A stretch of 64,000 nt of DNA from HGM04593 sp045644465. Its GTDB lineage: Bacteria > Bacteroidota > Bacteroidia > Bacteroidales > Bacteroidaceae. Made by a program: the position numbers and the translations under genes. Positions 35,695 through 43,963 of this stretch are shown piece after piece (position 1 is the first letter of the stretch; each line of letters opens with the position of its first letter). Location: assembly GCA_045644465.1 (NCBI GenBank), contig JAZRGV010000006.1:62001-126000 (forward strand). Direction: 5' to 3'. The notes below the pieces were generated by a model, which was not told the DNA's origin, did no database searches, and saw only the letters and a program-made list of their open reading frames with translations.

Positions 35695-36453
35695 ATGGGT
35701 AAAGGAAAATTGAAAAAGTTCGCCGATATGGCGCAATATGATAATGTCATCGAGCATCCTTTTTCGGTAATTGATGATGTCGCGTTCCCTTTGCGAGGCA
35801 ACTGGAAACGTGATTTCTTCAAGAATGATAATCCTATTGTATTGGAACTTGGATGTGGCAGAGGTGAATATACAGTTGCTCTCGCACGTCGTTTCCCCGA
35901 AAAGAACTTTATAGGTGTTGATATAAAGGGTGCGCGTATGTGGACTGGCGCAACAGACGCCAAGAATGAGGGACTTGCAAATGTGGGCTTCCTGCGTACC
36001 AATATAGAGATTATCGACCGTCTGTTTGCACAGGGTGAGGTAAGTGAGATATGGCTTACATTCCCCGACCCGCAGATGAAGAAATATACAAAGCGTCTTA
36101 CCTCTTCGCTATTCTTGGCGCGTTATAGGAATATTCTTTCTGCCGATGCCGTTGTACACTTGAAAACCGACAGCAATTTCATGTTTACCTACACCAAATA
36201 TATAACAGAGGTGAACAGTTTGCCTGTGGTGGAGTGTATCGATGACGTGCATGGCCAGAATGAGGTCAGCGATGTGTTGCAAATACGCACCTATTATGAG
36301 TCACAATGGCTGTCACGTGGTATAACAATCAAATATATAGCGTTTAACCTTCCTGCGAAAGAACAGTACGAAGAGCCGAACGTAGAGATTGAACTCGATG
36401 AATACCGCAGCTACAATCGCAGTAAGCGCAGCAGTCTTGAAACAAGTAAATGA
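35695..36453 (+). CDS. trmB: tRNA (guanine-N7-)-methyltransferase
   Basis: A 252-residue SAM enzyme that forms m7G46 in the tRNA variable loop. SAM motif I is VLELGCGRGEYTVAL (about 49-63), followed by NFIGVDIKGARMW. The family signature is WLTFPDPQMKKYTKRLTSS, and the C-terminal part has LKTDSNFMFTYT. Lengths fit. It lies between ilvE and the Dabb gene in tight succession (6 and 15 bp gaps). Confidence 0.95.
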   Translation: MGKGKLKKFADMAQYDNVIEHPFSVIDDVAFPLRGNWKRDFFKNDNPIVLELGCGRGEYTVALARRFPEKNFIGVDIKGARMWTGATDAKNEGLANVGFLRTNIEIIDRLFAQGEVSEIWLTFPDPQMKKYTKRLTSSLFLARYRNILSADAVVHLKTDSNFMFTYTKYITEVNSLPVVECIDDVHGQNEVSDVLQIRTYYESQWLSRGITIKYIAFNLPAKEQYEEPNVEIELDEYRSYNRSKRSSLETSK

Positions 36454-36468
36454 TAAAGAGAATCAGAT

Positions 36469-36771
36469 ATGTTCAAACATATAGTAATGTGGCGTTTTAT
36501 TGATGGCGCTAATGGTAAGAGTAAAACAGAACATGCTCTTTGGGTGAAGGAAAATCTGGAGGCGCTTGTAGGTGTAGTCCCTGAAATCCGTTCTCTCGAG
36601 GTGGGTGTAAATGTATGTGTGGCAGGTACTGCATACGATGCTGTGCTTGTCAGTGCTTTCGACGATGCCGAAGCTATGGAACGCTATAAGGTACATCCTG
36701 CACATATGGCTGTTGCAGCATATTTCAAAGGTATAACCGAGGACCGCGCCGAGGCCGATTACAATATTTGA
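36469..36771 (+). CDS. Dabb (stress-responsive A/B barrel) family protein
   Basis: A 100-residue ferredoxin-like alpha/beta-barrel protein. The N-terminus MFKHIVMWRF, then SLEVGVNVCVAGTAYDAVLVSAFDD and the C-terminal YKVHPAHMAVAAYFKGI, match the Dabb family. Homologues are dimeric and mostly of unknown role; some are linked to stress or to polyketide cyclisation. It is co-oriented between trmB and mrp (10 bp before mrp). Confidence 0.88.
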   Translation: MFKHIVMWRFIDGANGKSKTEHALWVKENLEALVGVVPEIRSLEVGVNVCVAGTAYDAVLVSAFDDAEAMERYKVHPAHMAVAAYFKGITEDRAEADYNI

Positions 36772-36781
36772 TTGAGGAATT

Positions 36782-37882
36782 ATGGCATTATATCCAAAAC
36801 TTATACTTGACGCACTTGAAAAGGTGCGTTATCCGGGTAACGGAAAGAATCTTGTTGAGGCCGAAATGGTCGATGACAATATATGCATCGACGGAAACAA
36901 AGTTAGTTTTTCTCTTATCTTTGAAAAACCAACAGATCCGTTCATCCGCTCAGTGGTAAAGTCTGCCGAAGCGGCTATACATATGTATGTAGGCAAAGAG
37001 GTTGAAATCGAGGGTAATATCAGCGTGGTAAGTCGCCAGGCTGCACGTCCCGAGGTTGGAAAATTCTTACCGCAGGTAAAGAATGTTATTGCAATATCTT
37101 CGGGTAAGGGAGGTGTTGGAAAATCTACGGTTTCTGCAAATCTTGCCATTGCATTGGCGCGTTTGGGTTACAAGGTTGGTTTGTTGGATGCCGATATATT
37201 CGGTCCTTCTATACCAAAGATGTTCAGCGTGGAGGATGAACGCCCTTATAGCGAAAATATAGACGGTCGCGACCTTATACAACCAATTGAGAAATATGGT
37301 GTAAAAATACTTTCTATAGGTTTCTTTGTCGATCCCGATCAGGCAATCCTGTGGCGTGGAGGTATGGCGAGCAATGCGTTGAAGCAGCTTATAGCTGATG
37401 CCAACTGGGGAGAGCTTGATTATTTTCTAATTGACCTTCCTCCCGGAACAAGTGATATTCACCTGACTATAGTACAGTGTCTGGCCCTAACCGGTGCGGT
37501 TGTAGTAACAACTCCGCAGGAGGTTTCGCTTGCTGCTGCCATTAAGGGCGTGAATATGTTTATCAATGAAAAGGTTGCAGTGCCTATACTTGGTCTTGTT
37601 GAGAATATGGCGTGGTTCACACCGGCAGAACTTCCTGACAATAAATATTATATTTTTGGAAAAGAGGGCGGCAAGCGTATGGCAGAGGCTTATAATATTC
37701 CATTGATTGGACAGATTCCTTTGGTGCAGAGCATCTGCGAGAGCGGTGATGCGGGAATTCCTATAGCTATGAGAGCCGATTCTCCCGATGGACAGGCATT
37801 CATTCAAGTGGCTGCCGCTTTGGTTGAAAAAACAAATAAGCGTAACGCGGAATTACCAAAGACAAAGATTGTCGGTCAGTAA
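36782..37882 (+). CDS. Mrp/ApbC-type P-loop iron-sulfur carrier
   Basis: A 366-residue Mrp/NBP35-family ATPase. The N-terminal MIP18-like domain (about 1-95) precedes the P-loop domain with deviant Walker A SSGKGGVGKSTVSANLA (about 108-124), LLDADIFGPSIPKMF and IDLPPGTSDIHLT. Mrp proteins carry Fe-S clusters to target enzymes. The cluster-binding CxxC usual after ENMxxF is absent: the sequence reads ENMAWFTPAELPDNKYY. How a cluster would bind is therefore unclear. It is last in the ilvE-trmB-Dabb-mrp run and is followed by a terminator. Confidence 0.92.
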   Translation: MALYPKLILDALEKVRYPGNGKNLVEAEMVDDNICIDGNKVSFSLIFEKPTDPFIRSVVKSAEAAIHMYVGKEVEIEGNISVVSRQAARPEVGKFLPQVKNVIAISSGKGGVGKSTVSANLAIALARLGYKVGLLDADIFGPSIPKMFSVEDERPYSENIDGRDLIQPIEKYGVKILSIGFFVDPDQAILWRGGMASNALKQLIADANWGELDYFLIDLPPGTSDIHLTIVQCLALTGAVVVTTPQEVSLAAAIKGVNMFINEKVAVPILGLVENMAWFTPAELPDNKYYIFGKEGGKRMAEAYNIPLIGQIPLVQSICESGDAGIPIAMRADSPDGQAFIQVAAALVEKTNKRNAELPKTKIVGQ

Positions 37883-37921
37883 AACATAAAAACGAGGTCA
37901 ACGACCTCGTTTTTATGTTTT
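37881..37921. terminator. bidirectional terminator after mrp
   Basis: A perfect 19-bp stem (37881-37899 / 37903-37921), loop AAC, with a T-run on both strands. It overlaps the stop codons of both convergent genes. Confidence 0.9.
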
Positions 37922-38138
37922 ATACACCTGTTATTTGGTAATAGAAATATATAGCCGCTGTTATGAATAAGATGCCTACGGTTCCATATACCCATCGTGC
38001 ACCATCTCTTCCCAGTCTGTCAACTACAAACCTGGCATTTTCAGAGGTGAACAACCAATCCTTGTTGAAAAGTGATGCCCACAAGGCAATAATTCCTGTC
38101 AATAGGAATATTACTTGAATGATATGGTGCATTATCAT
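37920..38138 (-). CDS. small two-helix membrane protein, Imm17-like
   Basis: A 72-residue protein with two membrane helices (about 5-22 and 52-69) joined by a charged loop, WLFTSENARFVVDRLGRDGARWVYG. The pattern (helix, Phe/Asn/Trp-rich turn, N-A-x-F-V-x-x-x-G-R-x-G-A-R, helix) resembles small proteins annotated as the immunity 17 family; this is from memory and not verified. No toxin gene is next to it. Its start overlaps the thiL stop by 4 nt, so it is translated with thiL. Confidence 0.6.
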   Translation of the reverse strand: MIMHHIIQVIFLLTGIIALWASLFNKDWLFTSENARFVVDRLGRDGARWVYGTVGILFITAAIYFYYQITGV

Positions 38139-39178
38139 GCCTGCTCGCTTTGCGGAGTCCAGCCTTGTGCTTTAAGTTCCATCTCCACACCGTCGCGTGT
38201 GATGAGTGCAAGCCCCATATTGTCGCTTACAATGTGGCCGATAACACGTACATCCTTCATTGCTGCGACTTTTTCATGGTCGGCGATAGGAACTGTGAAC
38301 AGCAACTCGAAATCTTCTCCACCATTGAGTGCACAGGTGATTACATTGAGGTTCAGTTCTTCGGCCATTATTGCTGTCTGGTAGTCGATAGGGATACGTT
38401 CCTCGTATATGCGACAACCAACGCCACTCTGCTTGCATATGTGCATGAGCTCCGATGACAAACCGTCGCTGATATCAATCATAGCAGTTGGTCTTACATT
38501 CTCTTCGCGTAGCTTTTCAAGAATCTCCTTGCGTGCCTCTGGTTTCAGCTGACGTTCCAGAATGTACTCCTTGCCCTGGAAATCGGGTTGCATATCCTTG
38601 CCGGCTGTTGCAATCTTTTCACGTTCAAGCAGTTGCAAGCCCATGTATGCTGCTCCAAGGTTGCCGGTAACGCATATAAGATCTGTCTCTTTAGCACCAT
38701 TGCGCTTTACTGCAGTTCCTTTTGGGGCTGTACCAATGGCTGTGATGCTTATTGCCAGTCCGGTGAGTGATGACGATGTGTCACCGCCTACAATGTCAAC
38801 TCCATATTGCTGGCATGCGAGTCGCATTCCTGAATATAGCTCTTCTACATCCTCTATACAGAATTTACGGCTCAAGGCTAACGATACGGTAATCTGCTTG
38901 GGAGTACCGTTCATAGCATATATGTCTGAGATGTTAGCAACAACAGCCTTGTAGCCAAGGTGCTTCAAAGGGAAATATGTAAGGTCAAAGTGTATGCCTT
39001 CCATCAGCAGGTCTGTAGTTACAAGTACCTCCTCGTCGTTACTGAACTGCAGAATAGCTGCATCGTCGCCGGTACCTTTCACCGTTTCCTTGTTATTTAT
39101 TGTCAACTCCTTGGTAATCTGTTCGATAAGCCCAAATTCTCCTAATGAGGAAATCTCTGTGCGTTTTGTCGTGTTCAT
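38135..39178 (-). CDS. thiL: thiamine-monophosphate kinase
   Basis: A 347-residue kinase that makes thiamine diphosphate from thiamine monophosphate and ATP. Family motifs are GEFGLIEQI at the N-terminus, the metal-binding KGTGDDAAIL, TTDLLMEGIHFDL, GYKAVVANISDIYAMNG, IVGGDTSSS and MIDISDGLSSEL. It lies 4 nt downstream of punA and overlaps the small membrane protein gene by 4 nt, so lpxK-punA-thiL-small protein form one operon. No TPP riboswitch is seen. Confidence 0.95.
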   Translation of the reverse strand: MNTTKRTEISSLGEFGLIEQITKELTINNKETVKGTGDDAAILQFSNDEEVLVTTDLLMEGIHFDLTYFPLKHLGYKAVVANISDIYAMNGTPKQITVSLALSRKFCIEDVEELYSGMRLACQQYGVDIVGGDTSSSLTGLAISITAIGTAPKGTAVKRNGAKETDLICVTGNLGAAYMGLQLLEREKIATAGKDMQPDFQGKEYILERQLKPEARKEILEKLREENVRPTAMIDISDGLSSELMHICKQSGVGCRIYEERIPIDYQTAIMAEELNLNVITCALNGGEDFELLFTVPIADHEKVAAMKDVRVIGHIVSDNMGLALITRDGVEMELKAQGWTPQSEQA

Positions 39179-39182
39179 GGTT

Positions 39183-39992
39183 TTATGCTCTATTTATAAT
39201 TTCGCGGAATATTGTTGTCATTCTTGGCTGTGCTTCGTCTGCGGCTTTCTGCACCTCTTCGTGGCTACATTCAACAACTGTGCCTTCAACGCCAAGGTCG
39301 GTGATTACTGAGATTCCGAAAACCCTTATACCGCAGTGACGTGCCACTATCACTTCGGGTACGGTTGACATGCCCACGGCATCGCCGCCCATACGGTGGA
39401 ACATACGGTATTCTGCCGGTGTCTCAAAGGTAGGGCCTTGTGTGCCCAGATATACGCCTTCGACAATGCGTATGCCTTTCTCTTTTGCAATTTCCTTTGC
39501 TTTGGCAATAAGTTCTTTGTCGTAAGCTGCACTCATGTCGGGAAATCTGTCGCCGTAAGGGATATTCTTGCCACGTAACGGGTGCTCGGGGAAAAAGTTG
39601 ATGTGGTCATTTATTATCATCAGATCTCCGATGATAAAATTGGGATTCATGCCGCCTGCCGCGTTTGAGACGAAAAGAGTCTCTATACCCAATTCGCGCA
39701 TCACGCGTACGGGGAATGTTACCTCTTTCATTGAATATCCTTCATAAAAGTGGAATCGTCCCTGCATTGCCATAATCTCCTTTTCTCCCAATTTTCCGAA
39801 TATAAGCTTGCCGGAATGTCCTTCAACGGTTGAGAGAGGAAAGTTCGGAATATCTTTGTATTCAATCTCATACTTGTCGGTTATCTCGTTTACAAGGCTA
39901 CCGAGTCCTGTGCCTAGTATAATTGCGGTCTTTGGCTCGGTCCTCATCTTCCCTTTTAGGAATTCAGCGGTTTCTTGAATTCTCTGTAACAT
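39183..39992 (-). CDS. punA: purine-nucleoside phosphorylase
   Basis: A trimeric-type phosphorylase of 269 aa that splits inosine and guanosine to base and ribose 1-phosphate. The phosphate site is ILGTGLGSLVNEI (about 25-37). VEGHSGKLIFG, AMQGRFHFYEGYSM, VSNAAGGMNP and the purine-site region GVYLGTQGPTFETPAEYR are all typical. Its start lies 29 nt inside the end of lpxK, so translation is coupled. Confidence 0.95.
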   Translation of the reverse strand: MLQRIQETAEFLKGKMRTEPKTAIILGTGLGSLVNEITDKYEIEYKDIPNFPLSTVEGHSGKLIFGKLGEKEIMAMQGRFHFYEGYSMKEVTFPVRVMRELGIETLFVSNAAGGMNPNFIIGDLMIINDHINFFPEHPLRGKNIPYGDRFPDMSAAYDKELIAKAKEIAKEKGIRIVEGVYLGTQGPTFETPAEYRMFHRMGGDAVGMSTVPEVIVARHCGIRVFGISVITDLGVEGTVVECSHEEVQKAADEAQPRMTTIFREIINRA

Positions 39993-41031
39993 AGTCCAGT
40001 ATTATTTTATTAAACAATTCCTTTTCATTCAATATATCAACCTCAATAGGCAATACGTATATATTTTCTTTCACTACTTGTGGCGTGCCTGGGTGTTGTA
40101 ATATCCTGGCAGCATCCTTTTCGGTAGTGATTATGATTTTATCTTCATTCTCAATATTGTTGTATTGTTGCTCTAATTTTTTTAGGTCGTTTATCGTGAA
40201 ATTGTGATGGTCGGCATATCTCATGGCTATTGTTTTGCCAAACCTCCTTTCAATCTCATGTCCCAGCGGCTCCGGATGTGCTATTCCTGTAACAACAAGC
40301 ACTTCGGTGTCTGCTGTGGCTTTTTTTGTAGAACACCTGAATAACGGATAAAGTTCTCCATATTGCATTCGGGAAAAAAATACCGGGATATCCTTAATCT
40401 CTTTTATATAATTTTGGCAAAACTCCTTCTGTGCATCCGTAATGTTGTCGCATTTTGTTATAATGACAATGTCGGCACGTCTTATTCCCTTATCGCTTTC
40501 GCGCATGTGGCCGAAAGGCAGAATGCAGTCCTGCCATATGGGGTTTGTACTGTCTATCAACACTATGTTCATTCCTGCTTTTACGTGGCGGTGCTGGAAT
40601 GCATCGTCGAGTAAAATCACCTTCGTCTCATTAAGCTCCTTACAGATATTCTCAATTCCTGCAACCCTCTTTTCGCATACTGCTACATTTATGTTGGGGA
40701 ACTTGTTCTTTATCTGTAGTGGCTCGTCGCCTATTATCTCGGCTGTTGCGTTGTTATTGGCGAGGATATATCCTTTACTTTTGCGTCCGTAGCCTCTGCT
40801 TAACACAGCTATCTTGAATTTATCCTTTAGTAGTCGTATAAGATATTCTGTGTGTGGCGTTTTTCCTGTTCCGCCTACCGATATGTTTCCTATGCATATT
40901 GTGGGAGTTTCAAATTTATGGCTTTTTATCAGGCCATAGTCGAACAGCCTGTTTCTTATTGCGGTAATCCAACAATATGGATTTATGATATCGCACAATT
41001 CTTTGAGTAAACCACGTTTTTTTTCAATCAT
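39964..41031 (-). CDS. lpxK: tetraacyldisaccharide 4'-kinase
   Basis: An inner-membrane kinase that phosphorylates the lipid A disaccharide precursor at the 4' position, 355 aa. The P-loop is GNISVGGTGKTPHTEYL (about 47-63), followed by LSRGYGRKSKGY and DDAFQHRHVKAGMNIVLID, all hallmarks of LpxK. A C-terminal region has TTEKDAARIL. It is first in the lpxK-punA-thiL operon. A minus-strand -7 box TACTTTTG lies at 41057-41064. Confidence 0.95.
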   Translation of the reverse strand: MIEKKRGLLKELCDIINPYCWITAIRNRLFDYGLIKSHKFETPTICIGNISVGGTGKTPHTEYLIRLLKDKFKIAVLSRGYGRKSKGYILANNNATAEIIGDEPLQIKNKFPNINVAVCEKRVAGIENICKELNETKVILLDDAFQHRHVKAGMNIVLIDSTNPIWQDCILPFGHMRESDKGIRRADIVIITKCDNITDAQKEFCQNYIKEIKDIPVFFSRMQYGELYPLFRCSTKKATADTEVLVVTGIAHPEPLGHEIERRFGKTIAMRYADHHNFTINDLKKLEQQYNNIENEDKIIITTEKDAARILQHPGTPQVVKENIYVLPIEVDILNEKELFNKIILDYVTENSRNR

Positions 41032-41188
41032 ACAAGGTGTGGGCGATTGCTTTATGCAAAAGTAAATAATTTATTTGGTTTGCTGCGTAAACTTTCCCGC
41101 CTGTTTTGGTTTTTTAAACATTTCAAATGTTAAAAAATCTTATAATTGGCAAAATCTGCCTTTTGTTGCAATCATTTTGTAATAAAAG

Positions 41189-41219
41189 TTTAATGATTTG
41201 AAAAAAAAAATTACTTTTG
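41189..41219 (+). promoter_or_regulatory. predicted promoter of tRNA-Ser
   Basis: TTTA (41189-41192), a 19-nt spacer, then TACTTTTG (41212-41219). The predicted start is about 65 nt before the tRNA. Transcription could continue into exbB, because no terminator follows the tRNA. Confidence 0.5.
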
Positions 41220-41290
41220 CCGTGAAATAGAGTGCGGTTTCGCAAAAAAAGTTGTAACTTGCACCCCGATTAGCTATTGACTGCTTTTAA

Positions 41291-41378
41291 GGAAAGATGC
41301 TCGAGTGGTTGAAGAGGCACGCCTGGAAAGCGTGTATACGTCAAAAGCGTATCGGGGGTTCGAATCCCCCTCTTTCCG
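41291..41378 (+). tRNA. tRNA-Ser (anticodon GGA)
   Basis: An 88-nt class II tRNA. The acceptor stem is GGAAAGA/TCTTTCC (41291-41297/41371-41377) with discriminator G. The anticodon stem is CACGC/GCGTG with anticodon GGA at 41325-41327, reading UCC and UCU. A long variable arm and the T-loop GTTCGAATC are present. CCA is not encoded. It lies 50 nt upstream of exbB on the same strand. Confidence 0.96.
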
Positions 41379-41428
41379 CTATGATTGAATGAATTAACTT
41401 AAAATACTAATTTTAAAAATTACACACA

Positions 41429-42232
41429 ATGAAAAAACTTTTTGCAATCGTTGCAGTGTTGGGTATGTTTACATTTGGTGCAACCCAAGCTTACGCTCAG
41501 GAGGCTGCAGAGTCTGCTCCTGTTGAAACAGTAGAACAAGAAGAGGCAGTAGAGGAAGCTCCTGCTGCAGAGGCTCCAGTTGCGGCTGTTGAGTCTGTAG
41601 GTGTTCATAAGGCTCTTAAGACTAAGTTTATTGAAGGCGGTGCCGAGTTCATGGCATTGGTAGCTGTAGCTATGGTTATCGGTCTTGCATTCTGCGTAGA
41701 GCGTATCATCTACTTGAGCATGGCTAAGGTAAATACAAAGAAGCTTATGGAGGCTATTGCTGAGGCTCTTTCAAACAAAGACGTTGAGGGTGCAAAGAAC
41801 ATTTGCCGCAACACAGCTGGTCCTGTTGCTTCTATCTGCTATCAGGGTCTTCTCCGTATCGACGAGGGTCTTGAAACTGTAGAGCGTACAATCGTTTCTT
41901 ATGGTAGCCTTCAGTCTTCAAACCTTGAGAAGGGTTGTTCATGGATCACATTGTTCATCGCGATGGCTCCATCACTCGGATTCTTGGGTACTGTGATCGG
42001 TATGGTTATGTCATTCGACGAAATCCAGCAGAAGGGTGATATCTCTCCAACTATCGTTGCCGGTGGTATGAAGGTGGCCCTTATTACAACTATCTATGGT
42101 ATTATCGTTGCTCTTGTTCTTCAGGTGTTCTACAACTTCATCTTGACCAAGATTGAGTCAATTGTTGCAGACATGGAGGATAGTTCAATCACACTTCTCG
42201 ACCTTTTGACAAAATTCAACCTCAAGAAGTAA
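41429..42232 (+). CDS. exbB: MotA/TolQ/ExbB proton-channel protein
   Basis: The channel subunit that uses the proton gradient to energise TonB-dependent outer-membrane transport. 267 aa. An N-terminal signal-like helix (about 1-23, ending AYAQ) and a Glu/Ala/Pro-rich linker (about 24-62) precede the three-helix ExbB core. The core contains VAMVIGLAFCVERII, GSLQSSNLEKGCSWITLFIAMAPSLGFLGTVIGM and GMKVALITTIYGIIVALVLQ. The extra N-terminal region is usual in Bacteroidetes. It leads a cluster with a four-helix protein and two ExbD proteins. Confidence 0.93.
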   Translation: MKKLFAIVAVLGMFTFGATQAYAQEAAESAPVETVEQEEAVEEAPAAEAPVAAVESVGVHKALKTKFIEGGAEFMALVAVAMVIGLAFCVERIIYLSMAKVNTKKLMEAIAEALSNKDVEGAKNICRNTAGPVASICYQGLLRIDEGLETVERTIVSYGSLQSSNLEKGCSWITLFIAMAPSLGFLGTVIGMVMSFDEIQQKGDISPTIVAGGMKVALITTIYGIIVALVLQVFYNFILTKIESIVADMEDSSITLLDLLTKFNLKK

Positions 42233-42257
42233 TAACAGCTAAATAAATTTATATATT

Positions 42258-42761
42258 ATGAATGCTGATATTTGTTCAAAAGTTTCAAAAATTGCTTTCT
42301 ACGTAGCAATGGCGGCTTCTATAGCTCTCATTGTATTGTTCTTTGGCGTAGGATTCAATAATGTTGAAACTATAAATAATAACGACATGCGTGCGCCAAT
42401 GTTTACTGACGCATTGCTGTATTGGATATATGCTTTGACAGGAATTGCAGTTGTGCTTGTACTTGTCTTCAGCCTTATATCTTTTGCTAAGAATTTCAAA
42501 GACAGCCCTATTGGTGCTGTGAAAGGTCTTTTGGGTGTATTGTTGTTGGTAGTTCTTTTTGGAATTGCTTACGCACTTGCTTCAGATGATCCAATCTTTG
42601 TTAACGGTAAGCAACTTGCGGATTCAGACGGTAATCCTATTGCTGCTTCATCTTATATTTTGACCGACGTTTTGATTTATGTTCAGTATGCTCTCGGTGC
42701 TGCTTGTGCTTTGGCTACAGCATTCAGCTTGCTCAACATCTCAAAGCCGGTGAAGAAATAA
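42258..42761 (+). CDS. four-helix membrane protein of the exbB-exbD cluster
   Basis: A 167-residue protein with four predicted membrane segments (about 10-31, 51-75, 83-105 and 135-158). A polar loop (about 106-128, DDPIFVNGKQLADSDGNPI) faces one side. No catalytic motif is seen. It lies 25 bp after exbB and 22 bp before exbD, a conserved-looking position that suggests an accessory part of the same energy-transducing complex. That role is inferred from position only. Confidence 0.8.
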   Translation: MNADICSKVSKIAFYVAMAASIALIVLFFGVGFNNVETINNNDMRAPMFTDALLYWIYALTGIAVVLVLVFSLISFAKNFKDSPIGAVKGLLGVLLLVVLFGIAYALASDDPIFVNGKQLADSDGNPIAASSYILTDVLIYVQYALGAACALATAFSLLNISKPVKK

Positions 42762-42783
42762 TAAATGAATAAAAGGTAACAAA

Positions 42784-43422
42784 ATGGGAAAAGGTAAAAG
42801 AAAAGTTCCGGGAATTAACGCCAGCTCAACGGCCGATATCTCGTTCATTTTGCTCATCTTTTTCTTGGTCGTGACTTCAATGAACTCATCTACGGGTTTG
42901 AACGTACGTTTGCCGGAGCCTCCTGAGGACGAAGATCTTCAGAATCCTCCTAAGATTAAAAAACGTAACAGCCTGATAGTATTGGTTAACATGGATAATG
43001 ACATCATGATTACTCAGGGTGAGAGAAAACCTTATTTGATTGAGTTGTCAGAATTGCGTCAGTTGGTTAAGGACTTTATCTCTAACAGCGAGAATCGTGC
43101 CGATTATCCCGAGAAGCATGCCGAAGATGTAGTGTTCGAGGACGGTGGTACAGAGCATGTGCTCCCCAGCGGACGTCAGCAAAATATTACAAGCAAACAC
43201 GTAATCTCTTTGCAGACCGACCGTGGTACAAATTACAATACATATTTTGAGGTGTCTAACGAGTTGTATGCTGCTTATGATGAGTTGCGCGATGAGTTGG
43301 CACGTCAGGAGTATGGTAAGCCTTATAAAGATTTGGATGCGACTCAGCAGATGTTGTGTCGTCTATATTACAAGACAATGATTTCAGAGGCTGAGCCTCG
43401 TTCTATTGGTGGAGGAATGTAA
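42784..43422 (+). CDS. exbD: ExbD/TolR family biopolymer transport protein, long form
   Basis: A bitopic partner of ExbB, 212 aa. One membrane helix (about 17-38) contains the conserved Asp in TADISFILLIFFLVVTSM, which takes part in proton flow. The start GKGKRKVPGINASS is cytoplasmic, and the rest is a periplasmic domain with an added polar insert (about 95-190) compared with classical ExbD of about 140 aa. It is followed 2 bp later by a second ExbD. Confidence 0.92.
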   Translation: MGKGKRKVPGINASSTADISFILLIFFLVVTSMNSSTGLNVRLPEPPEDEDLQNPPKIKKRNSLIVLVNMDNDIMITQGERKPYLIELSELRQLVKDFISNSENRADYPEKHAEDVVFEDGGTEHVLPSGRQQNITSKHVISLQTDRGTNYNTYFEVSNELYAAYDELRDELARQEYGKPYKDLDATQQMLCRLYYKTMISEAEPRSIGGGM

Positions 43423-43424
43423 TT

Positions 43425-43895
43425 ATGAGTAAGTTTAATGATAAAGGAAAGGCAGAAATGCCTGAGTTGAATACCTCGTCACTTCCTGACTTGATCTTCT
43501 CTATCCTCTTCTTCTTTATGATTGTAACATCAATGCGTGAGGAGGAGGTAAAGGTTGAATATACTTTGCCAAAGGGAACAAACTTGTCTAAGATAGAGCG
43601 TAAGACTGCTGTTGTAAATATCCATATCGGTTCACCTTCAAGACAATACGTTTCGCAGTTGGGTTCAAGTGCACGTATTCAGTTGAACGACCGTTTTGCT
43701 AACGTTAAGGAAGTTGCTCCTTTCGTTGTCAATGAGCGTTCATTGATGCGCCAGGCCGACCAGGCTGTGATGAAGGTTGCTCTTAAGACCGACCAGAATG
43801 TGCGAATGGGTATCATAACCGACGTGAAGATGGAGCTACGTAAAGCTCGTGCATTGTCGCTTATGTATTCGGCAGATGAAAGAAACAAACAGTAA
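43425..43895 (+). CDS. exbD: ExbD/TolR family biopolymer transport protein, short form
   Basis: The second ExbD of the cluster, 156 aa. The membrane helix (about 18-38) carries the conserved Asp in TSSLPDLIFSILFFFMIVTSM. The periplasmic domain ends with VMKVALKTDQNVRMGIITDVKMELRKA, the usual ExbD C-terminal fold. Paired ExbDs probably form heterodimers in the ExbB pore (inference). A strong terminator follows, marking the end of the cluster. No tonB gene is in the window. Confidence 0.92.
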   Translation: MSKFNDKGKAEMPELNTSSLPDLIFSILFFFMIVTSMREEEVKVEYTLPKGTNLSKIERKTAVVNIHIGSPSRQYVSQLGSSARIQLNDRFANVKEVAPFVVNERSLMRQADQAVMKVALKTDQNVRMGIITDVKMELRKARALSLMYSADERNKQ

Positions 43896-43909
43896 TAAAT
43901 GCTGCATAT

Positions 43910-43949
43910 AAAAGAAATGCCGCAACCTCAGGGTTGCGGCATTTCTTTT
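43910..43949. terminator. bidirectional terminator after the exbD genes
   Basis: A perfect 18-bp stem (43910-43927 / 43932-43949) with loop TCAG, ending in CTTTTATT on the plus strand and TCTTTTAT on the minus strand. Convergent with folA. Confidence 0.92.
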
Positions 43950-43963
43950 ATTGTATTACAACG

